From NCBI RefSeq assembly GCF_000425905.1, contig NZ_AUEI01000008.1, forward strand, positions 1 through 64,000: a stretch of 64,000 bases of DNA. Reading direction: 5' to 3'. The DNA is from Lactobacillus psittaci DSM 15354. GTDB lineage: Bacteria; Bacillota; Bacilli; Lactobacillales; Lactobacillaceae. The notes beneath the pieces were generated by a model. That model was not told where the DNA came from. It saw only the letters and a program-made list of their open reading frames with translations, and searched no databases. Positions 45,640 to 54,869 of the stretch are shown piece after piece (position 1 is the first letter of the stretch; each line of letters opens with the position of its first letter). The position numbers were made by a program, and so were the translations under genes.

Positions 45640-46866
45640 TTGAGAAAAATCTACAAATTAACACTCAACGATTTTATCAGTACTGTAGCAATTCAAGCCT
45701 TTGATGTATATACAATCTGGTATATTGCTCAAGTTACTCAAGATCAACATTTAATTGCCTTATTTGGGAGTGTGGGCATTTTTAATATTATTTTGTCGCC
45801 AATTGGAGGAGCATACTCAGATTCATACTCAAAAGCTCGAATTATTCAAATAACTAGTTATTTAAAAACTTGCTTATTTGGCTTACTCTTAGTTTATTTA
45901 TTAGTTAATCATCAAAAAGTTAGCTATAGCATTATTATTGTTTCGGCAGCTTTAAGCATTGTGAATGCCTTTTATACTCCTGCAATTGAATCAATTGTGC
46001 CTGAAATTTCTACTGATGAAAATGACTTATTTAAAAATAATACTTTTATTAGTATGGCAGGACAGATTGCCTCTCTAGCTGGAGCGGGAGTAGGAAGCTT
46101 ACTGATTGTAGTTTTTTATCCCACTTTGAGTTATCTAGCTGTTTTTGGGATAACTTTAATTTCGGCAATTTTTGTGATTAAGCTCGGAGCTGCTAAGACT
46201 GAAAGTCACAAAAATCAACCTGTAAAACTATTGGCATTCAAACATATTTTTAAGGGCTTTAAAACTATCTGGAGTATTGATATTATCAAAATTCTATTTC
46301 CTTATGCTTGTTTAATGAACTTGAGCTATTGGCTTTATTACTACTTAATGCCAATATATTTGAGTAAAGAGTTTCCTACTTTTAAATTTGCCTATTCTTT
46401 ACAAGAATTTACGATTGCCTTTGCGGCCTTTATTTGCGGGATATATCTAACTAAGTTTTCGAACTATATTGTTAAATATTCTAAGTTGTATGTACCTTTT
46501 CTTCTTGCTCAATCTATTGGAATTGTTTTGATGCCACTATTATTTATGATTACTAATAACGAAGTGGTGAAGTTAGCAATTTTGCTTGGAGCCTGGCTTT
46601 TATATGGAGTATTTAACTTCTTATCAAGTCTAATTTTTGTAACCAAAATCCAGCAATTAGTAGATGGCAGTAAACTAGGCACTACTTTTGGAATTATCTT
46701 TTCGATTTTTGGCGCATTAAGCCCAATTTCTGCTGGATTTAGTGGTTTAATAAAAGAAATTAATTCTATTACAGTATTTTTGGTCGGTAGTATTATGATA
46801 TTAACAGTTGTTGTGATGCTACTTGATAAGCGAATTAAAAAGTTATTTATCACTAAAACTGAATAA
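45640..46866 (+). CDS. Major facilitator superfamily transporter
   Basis: This ~408-residue, 12-helix membrane protein has an MFS loop-2/3 motif region GGAYSDSYSKARII and resembles small-molecule efflux MFS proteins (MFS_3-like). The start is TTG at 45640 because GGGAGGG lies 9 bases upstream; an earlier TTG at 45619 has no ribosome site. It is divergent from the ABC-F gene and followed by a hairpin. The substrate is unknown. With the ABC-F and peptide exporter it makes a cluster of export/protection genes. Confidence 0.75.
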   Translation: MRKIYKLTLNDFISTVAIQAFDVYTIWYIAQVTQDQHLIALFGSVGIFNIILSPIGGAYSDSYSKARIIQITSYLKTCLFGLLLVYLLVNHQKVSYSIIIVSAALSIVNAFYTPAIESIVPEISTDENDLFKNNTFISMAGQIASLAGAGVGSLLIVVFYPTLSYLAVFGITLISAIFVIKLGAAKTESHKNQPVKLLAFKHIFKGFKTIWSIDIIKILFPYACLMNLSYWLYYYLMPIYLSKEFPTFKFAYSLQEFTIAFAAFICGIYLTKFSNYIVKYSKLYVPFLLAQSIGIVLMPLLFMITNNEVVKLAILLGAWLLYGVFNFLSSLIFVTKIQQLVDGSKLGTTFGIIFSIFGALSPISAGFSGLIKEINSITVFLVGSIMILTVVVMLLDKRIKKLFITKTE

Positions 46867-46869
46867 ATA

Positions 46870-46915
46870 TAAAAAGCTGACATATCCTCAAAACAGAAGA
46901 TATATCAGCTTTTAA
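46870..46915. terminator. Bidirectional terminator after the MFS gene
   Basis: AAAAAGCTGA.ATATC and GATATATCAGCTTTT form a stem between convergent stops at 46866 and 46917. Confidence 0.7.
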
Positions 46916-46916
46916 T

Positions 46917-47588
46917 TTAGTTATGACTAGGTACCCAATCTTCAGGTAACTTATCCATTTCTTTAAGCTTGGCAACAATCGTATCCAAGACTTCTTGACG
47001 ATCTTTTTCACTTGCCATAAAGTCTAACTTATCACCGTCAATCTTAATCTTTGGTGAGTAGTCATAGTTTTCATACCAAGGTTCATAATAACTCAATAAA
47101 CGCTTGTAGTAGTCTTCTAGCGTAGGATCATAGTCGAGCTGTTCGAACTCACGACCGCGTTTTTGAATTCGGTGAATCATTGTGTCGTAAGAAACATCAA
47201 TGTGGACTAATAAGTCAGGATTTTTCTTAGGCATGTGCTTTAATTCCTTCATCATGGAATCAAGCAATTCATCGTAAGTGGCGATTTCTTCCTTGGTTGC
47301 ACGACCGATATCGGCGTTCATATGGAAGAAGAGTGAATCTTCGTAGATTGAACGGTCTAAGACGTTATTATCATCGGTTAAAGCAGCCTTAATACTGTGA
47401 AAACGGGTATTTAAGAAGAAAATTTGTAATAAAAATGCATACTTCTTAGGATCCTTGTAGAAAAGTGGCAAAACAGGGTTATTATCAACACTTTCATAAA
47501 AAGGCTTAGTTCCTAAATACTTTGACAAAATGGTGGTTAAACTGGATTTACCGGCTCCAATAGGCCCGCTTAATACAATAACTGTCAT
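46917..47588 (-). CDS. dgk: Deoxyguanosine kinase-type deoxynucleoside kinase
   Basis: This 223-residue kinase phosphorylates deoxynucleosides with ATP. The P-loop [13 protein letters not shown], the ERS-like [11 protein letters not shown] and the lid [12 protein letters not shown] are visible. The pair resembles the tandem deoxyadenosine/deoxyguanosine kinases of L. acidophilus, which act as a heterodimer. This downstream copy, with [22 protein letters not shown], is taken as the guanosine subunit from recall of that system. GTG-ATG precede the protein; the ATG at 47588 is used. It is separated from its partner by 18 bases. Confidence 0.82.
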   Translation of the reverse strand: MTVIVLSGPIGAGKSSLTTILSKYLGTKPFYESVDNNPVLPLFYKDPKKYAFLLQIFFLNTRFHSIKAALTDDNNVLDRSIYEDSLFFHMNADIGRATKEEIATYDELLDSMMKELKHMPKKNPDLLVHIDVSYDTMIHRIQKRGREFEQLDYDPTLEDYYKRLLSYYEPWYENYDYSPKIKIDGDKLDFMASEKDRQEVLDTIVAKLKEMDKLPEDWVPSHN

Positions 47589-47606
47589 CACATTCTCTCT
47601 TTTTAA

Positions 47607-48257
47607 TTATATGTTTCCAAGTTCACGTAACTTGTCATCAATCAACTTCAAAACAGCCTCGCAATCAGCTTCGTTATCAACGAAGTTGTACTTGTCGCCA
47701 TCGATAATCATCTTAGGTGATTCATCGTAGTTTTCGTACCAAGGTTCGTAGTAGTTGCGTAAGCGTTCATAATATTCCTTCAAGCTTGGGTCAGTTTCAA
47801 GCTGTTCGAAAGAGCGTCCCCGACGCTTGATGCGGTTAAGCATAGTATCAAGGGAAACGTTGATGTAGATTAATAAATCAGGCTTTTTGTGAGGATTGCC
47901 TGGAACATCTTCCATCATGTTATGAACGAGGTCATCGTAAATTTCGCATTCAGTTGGATCAGCAATCCCGCTGTCGGCGTTCATTTTGAAAAAGAGCGCA
48001 TCTTCGTAGATTGATCGATCTAATACGACATTCTTATTACCAGTCGCAAGTGCCTCGTTAATTTGGGCTAAGCGCTTATTAAGTAGATAAGTATTAAGTA
48101 AGAAGGTGTAGCGTTTCATATCCTTGTAGTATAAAGGCAAAACAGGATTTTGAGAAACATCTTCATAAAATGCCTTAGCATCTAAGTGCTTGGCTAAAAT
48201 GGTGGTTAAACTGGATTTACCGGCTCCAATGGGCCCGCTCAATACAATAACTGTCAT
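47607..48257 (-). CDS. dak: Deoxyadenosine kinase-type deoxynucleoside kinase
   Basis: This 216-residue partner of the kinase at 46917-47588 is first in the operon. It shares [29 protein letters not shown] and [32 protein letters not shown] differs in the region affecting base choice. ATG at 48257 follows AGAAAGAG. The pair salvages purine deoxynucleosides for dNTPs, needed if the cell lacks full ribonucleotide reduction under some conditions. Its first ~65 bases are almost identical to those of the downstream gene. Confidence 0.82.
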   Translation of the reverse strand: MTVIVLSGPIGAGKSSLTTILAKHLDAKAFYEDVSQNPVLPLYYKDMKRYTFLLNTYLLNKRLAQINEALATGNKNVVLDRSIYEDALFFKMNADSGIADPTECEIYDDLVHNMMEDVPGNPHKKPDLLIYINVSLDTMLNRIKRRGRSFEQLETDPSLKEYYERLRNYYEPWYENYDESPKMIIDGDKYNFVDNEADCEAVLKLIDDKLRELGNI

Positions 48258-48359
48258 CACGCTCTTTCTGTACATGAAAATTACTAGATATAGTTTACCT
48301 TTACTAGTTTAATTCAAGATATTGGGAGCTACAAGCCTTTTTTTAATTAAGTTGAAAAC

Positions 48360-48398
48360 AAAAAAGTCAAGTAGAAAAACTTAATCTACTTGACTAAA
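48360..48398 (-). terminator. Terminator of nagB
   Basis: AGTCAAGTAGA and TCTACTTGACT pair around about nine bases; on the minus strand a T-run follows. Confidence 0.78.
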
Positions 48399-48423
48399 TT
48401 TGTTATTTAATTTTGAAATTAGT

Positions 48424-49143
48424 TTACTTTAAATATTTAGGATCTAAGTCTTGAACTGCAGCTTTATCACAAATAATTGTCACATCTGGGTGCTTTTGCA
48501 AAATTGATGCTGGCATTTCTTCAGTGACAGGACCTTCAACCATATGCTTGATTGCCCAACGCTTCTTTTCGCCAAATGCTAGTAAAACAATCTTCTTAGC
48601 TGACATAATTGACGCAATTCCCATGCAAATAGCTGACTTAGGTACTTCATCAATGCTATCAAAAAAGCGGGAGTTAGCTTCAATCGTGCTTTGCGTAAGC
48701 TTGACTTCGTGAGTGGTACTATCAAATGGAGTGCCTGGTTCGTTGAAGGCAATGTGACCGTTACGACCGATTCCTAAAAGTTGTAAGTCAATTGGATGTT
48801 CTTTAATTATTTGATCATAGCGGGCAACTTCACTAGCTGTATCACTTGCTAGACCATTAGGGAGGTAGGAGTGCTTAAATGGTTTTGCCTTAAAGAGGTG
48901 CTCGTTCATGAAGTAGTGGTAGCTTTGATCATTTTTAGGATCTAAGCCAACATATTCGTCTAAGTTAATACTGGTAAGATTTGAAAAGTTTAAATCACTA
49001 TGAGCTAATTCTTGATATAGTTCAATGGGAGATGAGCCAGTTGCTAGACCTAAGACTTTAGCACCATTTTGAATTTCATTAGCAAAAATCTTGAAAGCTT
49101 GGGCTCCGCCGGTAATTTTATCTTTGGTAACAATAATTTTCAT
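48424..49143 (-). CDS. nagB: Glucosamine-6-phosphate deaminase
   Basis: This 239-residue sugar-phosphate isomerase/deaminase converts glucosamine 6-phosphate to fructose 6-phosphate and ammonia. [15 protein letters not shown], the catalytic [29 protein letters not shown] and the lid region are present. Length fits the short Gram-positive type without the allosteric extension. AAGGGAG precedes the ATG. Two NagR/YvoA-like operators lie in its promoter, so it should be induced by amino sugars. Confidence 0.96.
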   Translation of the reverse strand: MKIIVTKDKITGGAQAFKIFANEIQNGAKVLGLATGSSPIELYQELAHSDLNFSNLTSINLDEYVGLDPKNDQSYHYFMNEHLFKAKPFKHSYLPNGLASDTASEVARYDQIIKEHPIDLQLLGIGRNGHIAFNEPGTPFDSTTHEVKLTQSTIEANSRFFDSIDEVPKSAICMGIASIMSAKKIVLLAFGEKKRWAIKHMVEGPVTEEMPASILQKHPDVTIICDKAAVQDLDPKYLK

Positions 49144-49165
49144 AATTAGGACTCCCTTCTTACTT

Positions 49166-49205
49166 TGGTATAGTCCATTATAAACCGGTATAGTCCAAAA
49201 GTCAA
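49166..49205 (-). promoter_or_regulatory. nagB promoter with two NagR/YvoA-like operators
   Basis: Minus-strand -35 TTGACT (49200-49205), 17-base spacer, -10 TATAAT (49177-49182). GGTATAGTCCA occurs twice, within 49166-49177 and 49186-49197, 20 bases apart on the same face of the helix. One lies in the spacer and one just past the -10. The motif is close to the GntR/HutC-type dre site TGGTATAGACCA bound by NagR (YvoA). Confidence 0.72.
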
Positions 49206-49240
49206 AAAAGAAGCTAGATTTTTCTAGCTTCTTTTTATTA
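49206..49240 (-). terminator. Terminator of the toxin-antitoxin operon
   Basis: AAGAAGCTAGA and TCTAGCTTCTT pair around TTTT with T-runs on both sides, just past the toxin stop. Confidence 0.8.
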
Positions 49241-49242
49241 AT

Positions 49243-49509
49243 TTAATAGTGGAAACGTAATTGGATAATTTCTATTCGATCTTCAAAAACACAATAAACT
49301 AAACGATCTTTTTCGTTAATTCTGCGTGACCAGTATCCACTTAATTCATGTTGTAATGGTTCTGGATTCCCTAAACCTGAAAAAGGATTTCTAATTGTAT
49401 CTGTAATTAAAGAATTGATTCTTTTTAATGTTTTTTTATCTTGCTTTTGCCAATACAAATATTCTTGCCAACTATCACCTTTGAATTCTATATTTAATCT
49501 TTTAGTCAT
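49243..49509 (-). CDS. yoeB: YoeB-type toxin (ribosome-dependent mRNA interferase)
   Basis: This 88-residue RelE-fold toxin has LNIEFKGDSWQEYLYWQKQDK, LSGYWSRRINEKDRLVYCV (catalytic Arg region) and the C-terminal LRFHY with the His-Tyr end required in YoeB. When free it cuts mRNA at the ribosome A site. It overlaps the antitoxin stop by 8 bases, ensuring coupled synthesis. Confidence 0.92.
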   Translation of the reverse strand: MTKRLNIEFKGDSWQEYLYWQKQDKKTLKRINSLITDTIRNPFSGLGNPEPLQHELSGYWSRRINEKDRLVYCVFEDRIEIIQLRFHY

Positions 49510-49780
49510 TAGTTTGTACCAAATTATCCCATTCTTCGGGGCTTAAAATTTTGTTGCTATGCTTAGATGATAAGCCTCTTTGTAAAGCTTCTTTATTAGC
49601 CTTTGTAGATAACAAATAATTAGTTTCTTGCCATGAATTAAACTCTTTTTCGGATAGAAGGACAACATTTTTATTTTCAGGTCTAGTAATAAAAACAATA
49701 TCATTATAGTCTGAAACATCATTAGCAATTTGCTTAAAATTCTTTCGTAAATCTCTGGCAGTTGTTGCTTTAATAGTCAA
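49502..49780 (-). CDS. yefM: YefM-type antitoxin
   Basis: This 92-residue Phd/YefM antitoxin has the N-terminal dimer/DNA-binding part KATTARDLRKNFKQIANDVSD and EFNSWQETNYLL. The flexible C-terminal half wraps the toxin. The start is taken as TTG at 49780, 7-8 bases after AGAAGG; the longer open frame upstream would read through the operator. It should repress its own operon by binding the palindrome at 49822-49853. Confidence 0.88.
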   Translation of the reverse strand: MTIKATTARDLRKNFKQIANDVSDYNDIVFITRPENKNVVLLSEKEFNSWQETNYLLSTKANKEALQRGLSSKHSNKILSPEEWDNLVQTND

Positions 49781-49821
49781 AATTATATACCTTCTTTCTA
49801 AAACAATCTTCAATAGAATTT

Positions 49822-49853
49822 TAACATGTGTACACAAAAAAGTACACATGTTA
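49822..49853. promoter_or_regulatory. YefM operator palindrome
   Basis: TAACATGTGTAC (49822-49833) and GTACACATGTTA (49842-49853) are perfect inverted arms around 8 bases. They contain the TGTACA-type core known for YefM-YoeB operators, about 45 bases upstream of the antitoxin start. Confidence 0.7.
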
Positions 49854-49855
49854 GA

Positions 49856-49893
49856 ATTAAAAACTCATAGCCTTAATTTAAAGACTATGAGCT
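49856..49893 (-). terminator. Terminator of the nucleoside ABC transporter operon
   Basis: CTCATAG and CTATGAG pair around about 14 bases; on the minus strand T5 follows. It lies after the permease stop at 49912. Confidence 0.7.
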
Positions 49894-49911
49894 TCTTTTT
49901 ATTAATTCTTG

Positions 49912-50868
49912 TTATTTAGATTTTACATAAGTTTGGCCATCTGCAGCAGGAGCAACACTCTTACCGAAGAATGCCACCAAAACGATAATTGTAATTACGT
50001 AAGGTGCAATTTGTAAGTAAACAGATGGTACATGAGAAATGAATGGTAATTGACTACCGATAATACTTAAACTTTGAGCAAAGCCAAAGAATAACGAACT
50101 AAGCATTGCGCCGATTGGATCCCATTTACCAAAGATCATCGCAGCTAAAGCCATGAAGCCTTGACCAACGATAGTTGAAACGCTGAAGTTACCTGAAATC
50201 GCTTGGGCAAAAACAGCACCACCAATACCACCAAGGAAGCCAGAAATTAAAACTCCCGCATAACGCATCGCATAAACGTTAACTCCCATAGTATCAGCAG
50301 CTTTAGGATTTTCACCAGCTGAACGAAGACGCAAGCCAAATGGAGTCTTATAAAGTACCCACCATAAGAAGATTGCTAGGATAACTGAAATCCATGCAGG
50401 AGCTGAAGTATCTTTAAAGAAAATATCACCAATTACAGGAATTTTAGACAGTACAGGAACATTGTAGTAACCAAAGTTAGCTGAAATGTTTTCAGTTTGA
50501 CCTTTGTCATACATGGCCTTAATTAAGAAAACGCCAAGTGGAGGAGCCATTAAATTTAAAACTGTCCCAGAAATGATGTGGTCAGCTCTGAAGTTAACAG
50601 TTGCGACCGCATGCAATAGTGAGAAAATCAAACCAACAATCCCACCAACAAGTAAGCCAATCCAAGGAGTAGCAGAACCGAAGGTAGAAGCAAAAGTTAA
50701 GTTAAAGACAATACTTGAAAATGCTCCCATGGTCATAATGCCTTCAAGTCCAACATTAACAATTCCACTGTGTTCACTAAATGCGCCACCTAAAGCGGTA
50801 TAAACTAAAGGAGCAGAATAAACCAAGGTTGAAGATACAATCAAGGCAATAATTGAAACGATATTCAT
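49912..50868 (-). CDS. Nucleoside ABC transporter permease (NupQ/YufQ type)
   Basis: This 318-residue BPD_transp_2 permease has eight to nine helices. GAFSEHSGIVNVGLEGIMTMGAF is the family signature, with GLRLRSAGENPKAADTMGVNV as the cytosolic coupling region. It forms the importer with the permease at 50868-52013 and the ATPase at 52013-53548. BMP lipoproteins encoded upstream bind the nucleoside. The start overlaps the upstream permease stop by one base. Confidence 0.92.
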   Translation of the reverse strand: MNIVSIIALIVSSTLVYSAPLVYTALGGAFSEHSGIVNVGLEGIMTMGAFSSIVFNLTFASTFGSATPWIGLLVGGIVGLIFSLLHAVATVNFRADHIISGTVLNLMAPPLGVFLIKAMYDKGQTENISANFGYYNVPVLSKIPVIGDIFFKDTSAPAWISVILAIFLWWVLYKTPFGLRLRSAGENPKAADTMGVNVYAMRYAGVLISGFLGGIGGAVFAQAISGNFSVSTIVGQGFMALAAMIFGKWDPIGAMLSSLFFGFAQSLSIIGSQLPFISHVPSVYLQIAPYVITIIVLVAFFGKSVAPAADGQTYVKSK

Positions 50869-52013
50869 TAAACTTCTCCTCCTTTCCCGACTTTAACTGC
50901 CGGGCCATCAACACTATTATTTGGAATATTTGCTAAAGTTTCAGGTTGGTTGTAATTAGGTTTTTTCTTGGTAAAGAGCAAGCCAATAACATAGTTAATT
51001 GCGACAAAGAAGATAATTGCGGCAATAACGATAGAAACAATTTCGTAAGGAATTCCAGCTAAAGTCTGCATCCCTAAACCACCAATTTTGAGGATAGAGA
51101 AAAGAATAGCGGCAAATAAAATCCCCAAAGCAGTGCCACTACCAAGCAAGGCAACGCTCATTCCATCAAAACCAATGTCGACACTAGTTGTTTGAGTAAA
51201 GTAGTTTTGGTAAGTTCCCAAGCCTTGAACAACGCCACCTAAACCTGCGAATCCACCAGATAAAAGCATAGAAATAATGATATTCTTCTTAGCACTCATA
51301 CCAGCGTAACGTGAGGCAAATGGGTTAAGCCCAACTGATTTAATTTCAAAACCAGTTACGGTCTTTTTCATAATGAACCAAAAGACAAGTAGAGCAATTA
51401 AAGCTAAGAAAATTCCGGCATTAATTCTTGAACCACCGAAGATGTTGCTAAGCCAGTCTAATTGTAAGCTACCAGCTGCAGGAACAGTCTTGGTTGCATC
51501 AGTTGAAACTCTGAGGTTTTTGTTCATCACGTTTTGCATCAAGTATTGGCATGAGTAAAGCACGATGTAGTTAACCATGATAGTAACAATAACTTCGTTA
51601 GTGCCAAAGTATGCTCTTAAAACTCCGGCAATCCCAGCAATTAAAGCACCAACTAAGGTACCTACAATAATTGCGTAAGGTAAGAGGATATACTTGGGTA
51701 AGTGTGGATTAGCTAAGGCAATCCAAATTGCTGCTAGCCAGCCACCTTGAGCTTGACCAGGTAAGCCGATGTTGAAAAAGCCGGCGCTACTTGCAATTGA
51801 AAATCCAATTGCTGTAAAGATTAATGGCGTAGCTTCACGAATAGTTTCACCGATACCATTCATATTACCTAGGGCACTAGAAAACATTGAAGAGTAAGCT
51901 ACAAATGGGTTGTAGCTCCAAATTAACATGATAATCGCACCGACTAAAAAGCCAGCAATAATAGAAATAAGTGGTACCAAGATTTTCTTTGTTTGCGGTG
52001 TAACTTTAAACAT
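50868..52013 (-). CDS. Nucleoside ABC transporter permease (NupP/YufP type)
   Basis: This 381-residue BPD_transp_2 permease has the signature TAIGFSIASSAGFFNIGLPGQAQGG and the coupling helix GFEIKSVGLNPFASRYAGMS. Its C-terminal tail is hydrophilic and basic. One-base overlaps join it to the ATPase gene upstream and the second permease downstream. Confidence 0.92.
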   Translation of the reverse strand: MFKVTPQTKKILVPLISIIAGFLVGAIIMLIWSYNPFVAYSSMFSSALGNMNGIGETIREATPLIFTAIGFSIASSAGFFNIGLPGQAQGGWLAAIWIALANPHLPKYILLPYAIIVGTLVGALIAGIAGVLRAYFGTNEVIVTIMVNYIVLYSCQYLMQNVMNKNLRVSTDATKTVPAAGSLQLDWLSNIFGGSRINAGIFLALIALLVFWFIMKKTVTGFEIKSVGLNPFASRYAGMSAKKNIIISMLLSGGFAGLGGVVQGLGTYQNYFTQTTSVDIGFDGMSVALLGSGTALGILFAAILFSILKIGGLGMQTLAGIPYEIVSIVIAAIIFFVAINYVIGLLFTKKKPNYNQPETLANIPNNSVDGPAVKVGKGGEV

Positions 52014-53548
52014 TAGTTGGTACCTTCTTTCTGATTAGCTCCAGTCATCAATAATCCTAACTCTCTTTCACTTGTTGTTTGTGGGTTAACTTCACCGGAT
52101 TCTTGGCCATCATGTAAGACTAAGATTCGATCTGAAAGTTGCATAATTTCGTCTAATTCGTATGAAATTAACAAGACTGCTTTACCGGCGTCTCTTTGAG
52201 CTAAAAGTTGCTTATGAATATATTCAATCGCTCCAACATCAAGACCACGTGTAGGTTGGAAGACGATGATTAAGTCACTATTCCGGTCTAATTCACGAGC
52301 AATAATTGCTTTTTGTTGGTTACCACCTGATAATTCACCAGCTTTTAAGTTTTCATCAGTAGTCCGAACATCGAACTTCTTAATTAGTTTGCGAGCATGA
52401 GCGGTAATAGCGTTGTGGTTAATAATACCGTGATTTGAATATGGCTTTTGGTAGTATGTTTGCAAAGCGATGTTATCAGCTAAAGACATTTCCAAAATTA
52501 AGCCGAATTTTTGTCTGTCGGCAGGGACGTGGCTAACACCTAATTCAGTAATTTGACGAGGGCGCTTGTTAGTCATATCTTGACCCTTAATTTCAAAATG
52601 ACCAGCTGCAACATGGCGTAAACCAGTTAAAGCTTCAACTAATTCATCTTGACCGTTGCCGTCGATTCCAGCAAGACCTAAGATTTCACCAGCATGAACT
52701 TCAAAACTTAAACCTTTAACAGCTAAATTCCCACGGTCTTCATTAACTTTTAAGTTATCTACCTTTAAGATGGTTTTACCAGGTTGATTTTCTTTCTTAG
52801 CTAAGTTGAAGTTAACATGGCGGCCAACCATCATTTCGGCTAAGCTTTCATCAGTTGCACCAGCAACGTCAACCGTATCAATACTTTTACCGTGACGAAT
52901 AACTGTTACACGGTCAGCTGATTCACGGATTTCTTTTAACTTGTGGGTGATTAAAATGATTGACTTACCTTCGTTACGTAAGTTCTTCATAATCTTGATG
53001 AACTCAGTAATTTCTTGTGGTGTTAAAACAGCAGTTGGTTCGTCAAAAATTAAAATATCAGCACCGCGGTAGAGTACTTTTAAGATTTCAACTCTTTGTT
53101 GTTGAGCAATAGTAATATTTGAAATCTTAGCATCAGGATCAATCGCTAACCCATACTTTTGTGAAAGGGCAAGAATTTGCTTGCGCGCAGTCTTAAAGTC
53201 GATTTTAAGACCCTTAGTAGTTTCATGACCCAAAATAATATTTTCAAGGACAGTGAAAGCCTTGGCTAACATAAAGTGTTGGTGGACCATCCCAATTTTT
53301 AAATCTTTAGCTACATTAGGACCTGAAATATCCACCTTTTTTCCTCTTACAATAATTTCGCCGGAGGTTGGTTCTAGTAGACCAGAAAGAATACTCATTA
53401 AAGTCGATTTTCCAGCCCCGTTTTCACCTAGAAGCGCCAGGATTTCGCCCTTTTTAAGCGTGAGGTTGATATCGTTATTAGCTTTAAAACCATTGAAGTC
53501 TTTAACGATATGGCGCATCTCAATAATGTTTGTGTTCTCTTTTTCCAT
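52013..53548 (-). CDS. Nucleoside ABC transporter ATPase (NupO/YufO type, double ATPase)
   Basis: This 511-residue protein has two ABC domains. The first has LLGENGAGKSTLMSIL, the degenerate signature ISNITIAQQQRVEILK and ILIFDEPTAVLTPQ. The second has GLAGIDGNGQDELVEAL (atypical Walker A), LSGGNQQKAIIAREL and LIIVFQPTRGLDVGA. This paired pattern is typical for simple-sugar/nucleoside importers. ATG at 53548 follows GGAAGGAAAG. It drives uptake with the two permeases. Confidence 0.93.
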   Translation of the reverse strand: MEKENTNIIEMRHIVKDFNGFKANNDINLTLKKGEILALLGENGAGKSTLMSILSGLLEPTSGEIIVRGKKVDISGPNVAKDLKIGMVHQHFMLAKAFTVLENIILGHETTKGLKIDFKTARKQILALSQKYGLAIDPDAKISNITIAQQQRVEILKVLYRGADILIFDEPTAVLTPQEITEFIKIMKNLRNEGKSIILITHKLKEIRESADRVTVIRHGKSIDTVDVAGATDESLAEMMVGRHVNFNLAKKENQPGKTILKVDNLKVNEDRGNLAVKGLSFEVHAGEILGLAGIDGNGQDELVEALTGLRHVAAGHFEIKGQDMTNKRPRQITELGVSHVPADRQKFGLILEMSLADNIALQTYYQKPYSNHGIINHNAITAHARKLIKKFDVRTTDENLKAGELSGGNQQKAIIARELDRNSDLIIVFQPTRGLDVGAIEYIHKQLLAQRDAGKAVLLISYELDEIMQLSDRILVLHDGQESGEVNPQTTSERELGLLMTGANQKEGTN

Positions 53549-53576
53549 AGCTTTCCTTCCCTGTATAAATTTAGCA

Positions 53577-53610
53577 AAAAACACTCCGTATCATTACGAA
53601 GTGTTTTAGA
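53577..53610 (-). terminator. Attenuator between lipoprotein gene and transporter operon
   Basis: AAAACACTTCGTA and TACGGAGTGTTTT pair around four bases and T6 follows on the minus strand. It lies 20-50 bases after the lipoprotein stop and before the ATPase ribosome site. It should let only part of the transcripts continue, giving more lipoprotein than membrane complex. Confidence 0.72.
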
Positions 53611-53631
53611 AATGACACACTATATATTGTG

Positions 53632-54720
53632 CTACTTACTTGGAGAAGTTGCAACCTTAATTTTGCCATCAATGATATCTTGACGCGCTTGTTGCACGGC
53701 TTTCCAGGCTTTTGAATTTAAATTTCCTTTGGTAAGAGATACACCATTATCTTGTAGTCCGAATACTAAGTGCTTACCGCCAGGGAATTTACCTTGATAT
53801 GCTTTGTCAGCGATTTCTTTAGCGGCAATATTCAAACCTTTAAGGACAGAAGTAAGGGTAAAGTTTGACTTTTGTCCACCTTTAGCAGTGTATTTACCTT
53901 GAGAAGATTGATCGATATCAACCCCGATAACCCATACCTTATCATTAACTGCTTTTTCTGAGTTTAAGTCTTTAGCTTCTTGGAAAACACCGTTACCGGC
54001 ATTACCAGCAGCTTGGTAGATGATATCAGCCTTTTTGGCATACATTGATTGGGCAATTGATTTAGCTTTGTCTATTGAAGTGAAATTACCGATATATTGA
54101 TCTAAAACTGTAACTTTCTTATTTAATTTTTTAGCTGTATCAGCTACACCTTGTTTGAATCCAGCTTCAAATAGATCTAAAACAGTGGACTTAGCGCCGC
54201 CAATGAAACCAACAGTGTTAGTTTTAGTACTGTAAGCAGCAGCTACACCAGCAAGGTATGAAGAATCGTTAGATTTGAAAGTTGCACTAGCGATATTCTT
54301 TTTACCGGTAACTACGTCATCGATGATAACAAAGTTTTTCTTAGGGAATTTCTTAGCAGTAGACTTAACAGCATCAGTTATCATGTAGCCAACTCCGTAG
54401 ATTGTTTGGTAACCGGCGTTAGCAGCTTGAGTGAAGTTGGGAACAAAATCAGCAGCACTAGAAGATTGGAAGTATTGATATCCACCTTTACCTTGGCTTA
54501 AATTATGTTCTTTACCATATGCTTGAAAGCCACGCCAAACTGCTTGGTTAAATGACTTATCATCAATCCCATTACCATCAGTGATTAAAGCAATAGAGTG
54601 GTTAGCCTTCCCATTGTTCGCATTTTTTGCACTCTTATTTTGGCAGGCGGTTAATAATAAACCTGTAGCAATAACTGCCATACTAGTACTCAATACCTTA
54701 CTAAAACTTGATTTTTTCAC
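53632..54720 (-). CDS. BMP family nucleoside-binding lipoprotein 1
   Basis: This 362-residue lipoprotein has signal and lipobox GLLLTACQNK (Cys-anchored). The BMP/PnrA-like fold shows SIALITDGNGIDDKSFNQAVW, VGYMITDAVKSTAKKFPKKN, FKSNDSSYLAGVAAAYSTKT, VGFIGG and VWVIGVDIDQSSQGKY. It captures purine nucleosides for the ABC importer encoded directly downstream. It is the closest of three paralogues to the transporter and shares its transcript through an attenuator. Confidence 0.9.
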   Translation of the reverse strand: MKKSSFSKVLSTSMAVIATGLLLTACQNKSAKNANNGKANHSIALITDGNGIDDKSFNQAVWRGFQAYGKEHNLSQGKGGYQYFQSSSAADFVPNFTQAANAGYQTIYGVGYMITDAVKSTAKKFPKKNFVIIDDVVTGKKNIASATFKSNDSSYLAGVAAAYSTKTNTVGFIGGAKSTVLDLFEAGFKQGVADTAKKLNKKVTVLDQYIGNFTSIDKAKSIAQSMYAKKADIIYQAAGNAGNGVFQEAKDLNSEKAVNDKVWVIGVDIDQSSQGKYTAKGGQKSNFTLTSVLKGLNIAAKEIADKAYQGKFPGGKHLVFGLQDNGVSLTKGNLNSKAWKAVQQARQDIIDGKIKVATSPSK

Positions 54721-54869
54721 AACAACGTCCTCCTGCTGTTATTTGATAAATGTTTGCATATTAGATGTATAAATAATATTTTAACAGCAAAATTATCTCT
54801 GTCAATATAAAATACATACATTGAGTAAACCTAGTTATAATAAAGTTCGATTTTTATGCGGGGAGGGTA

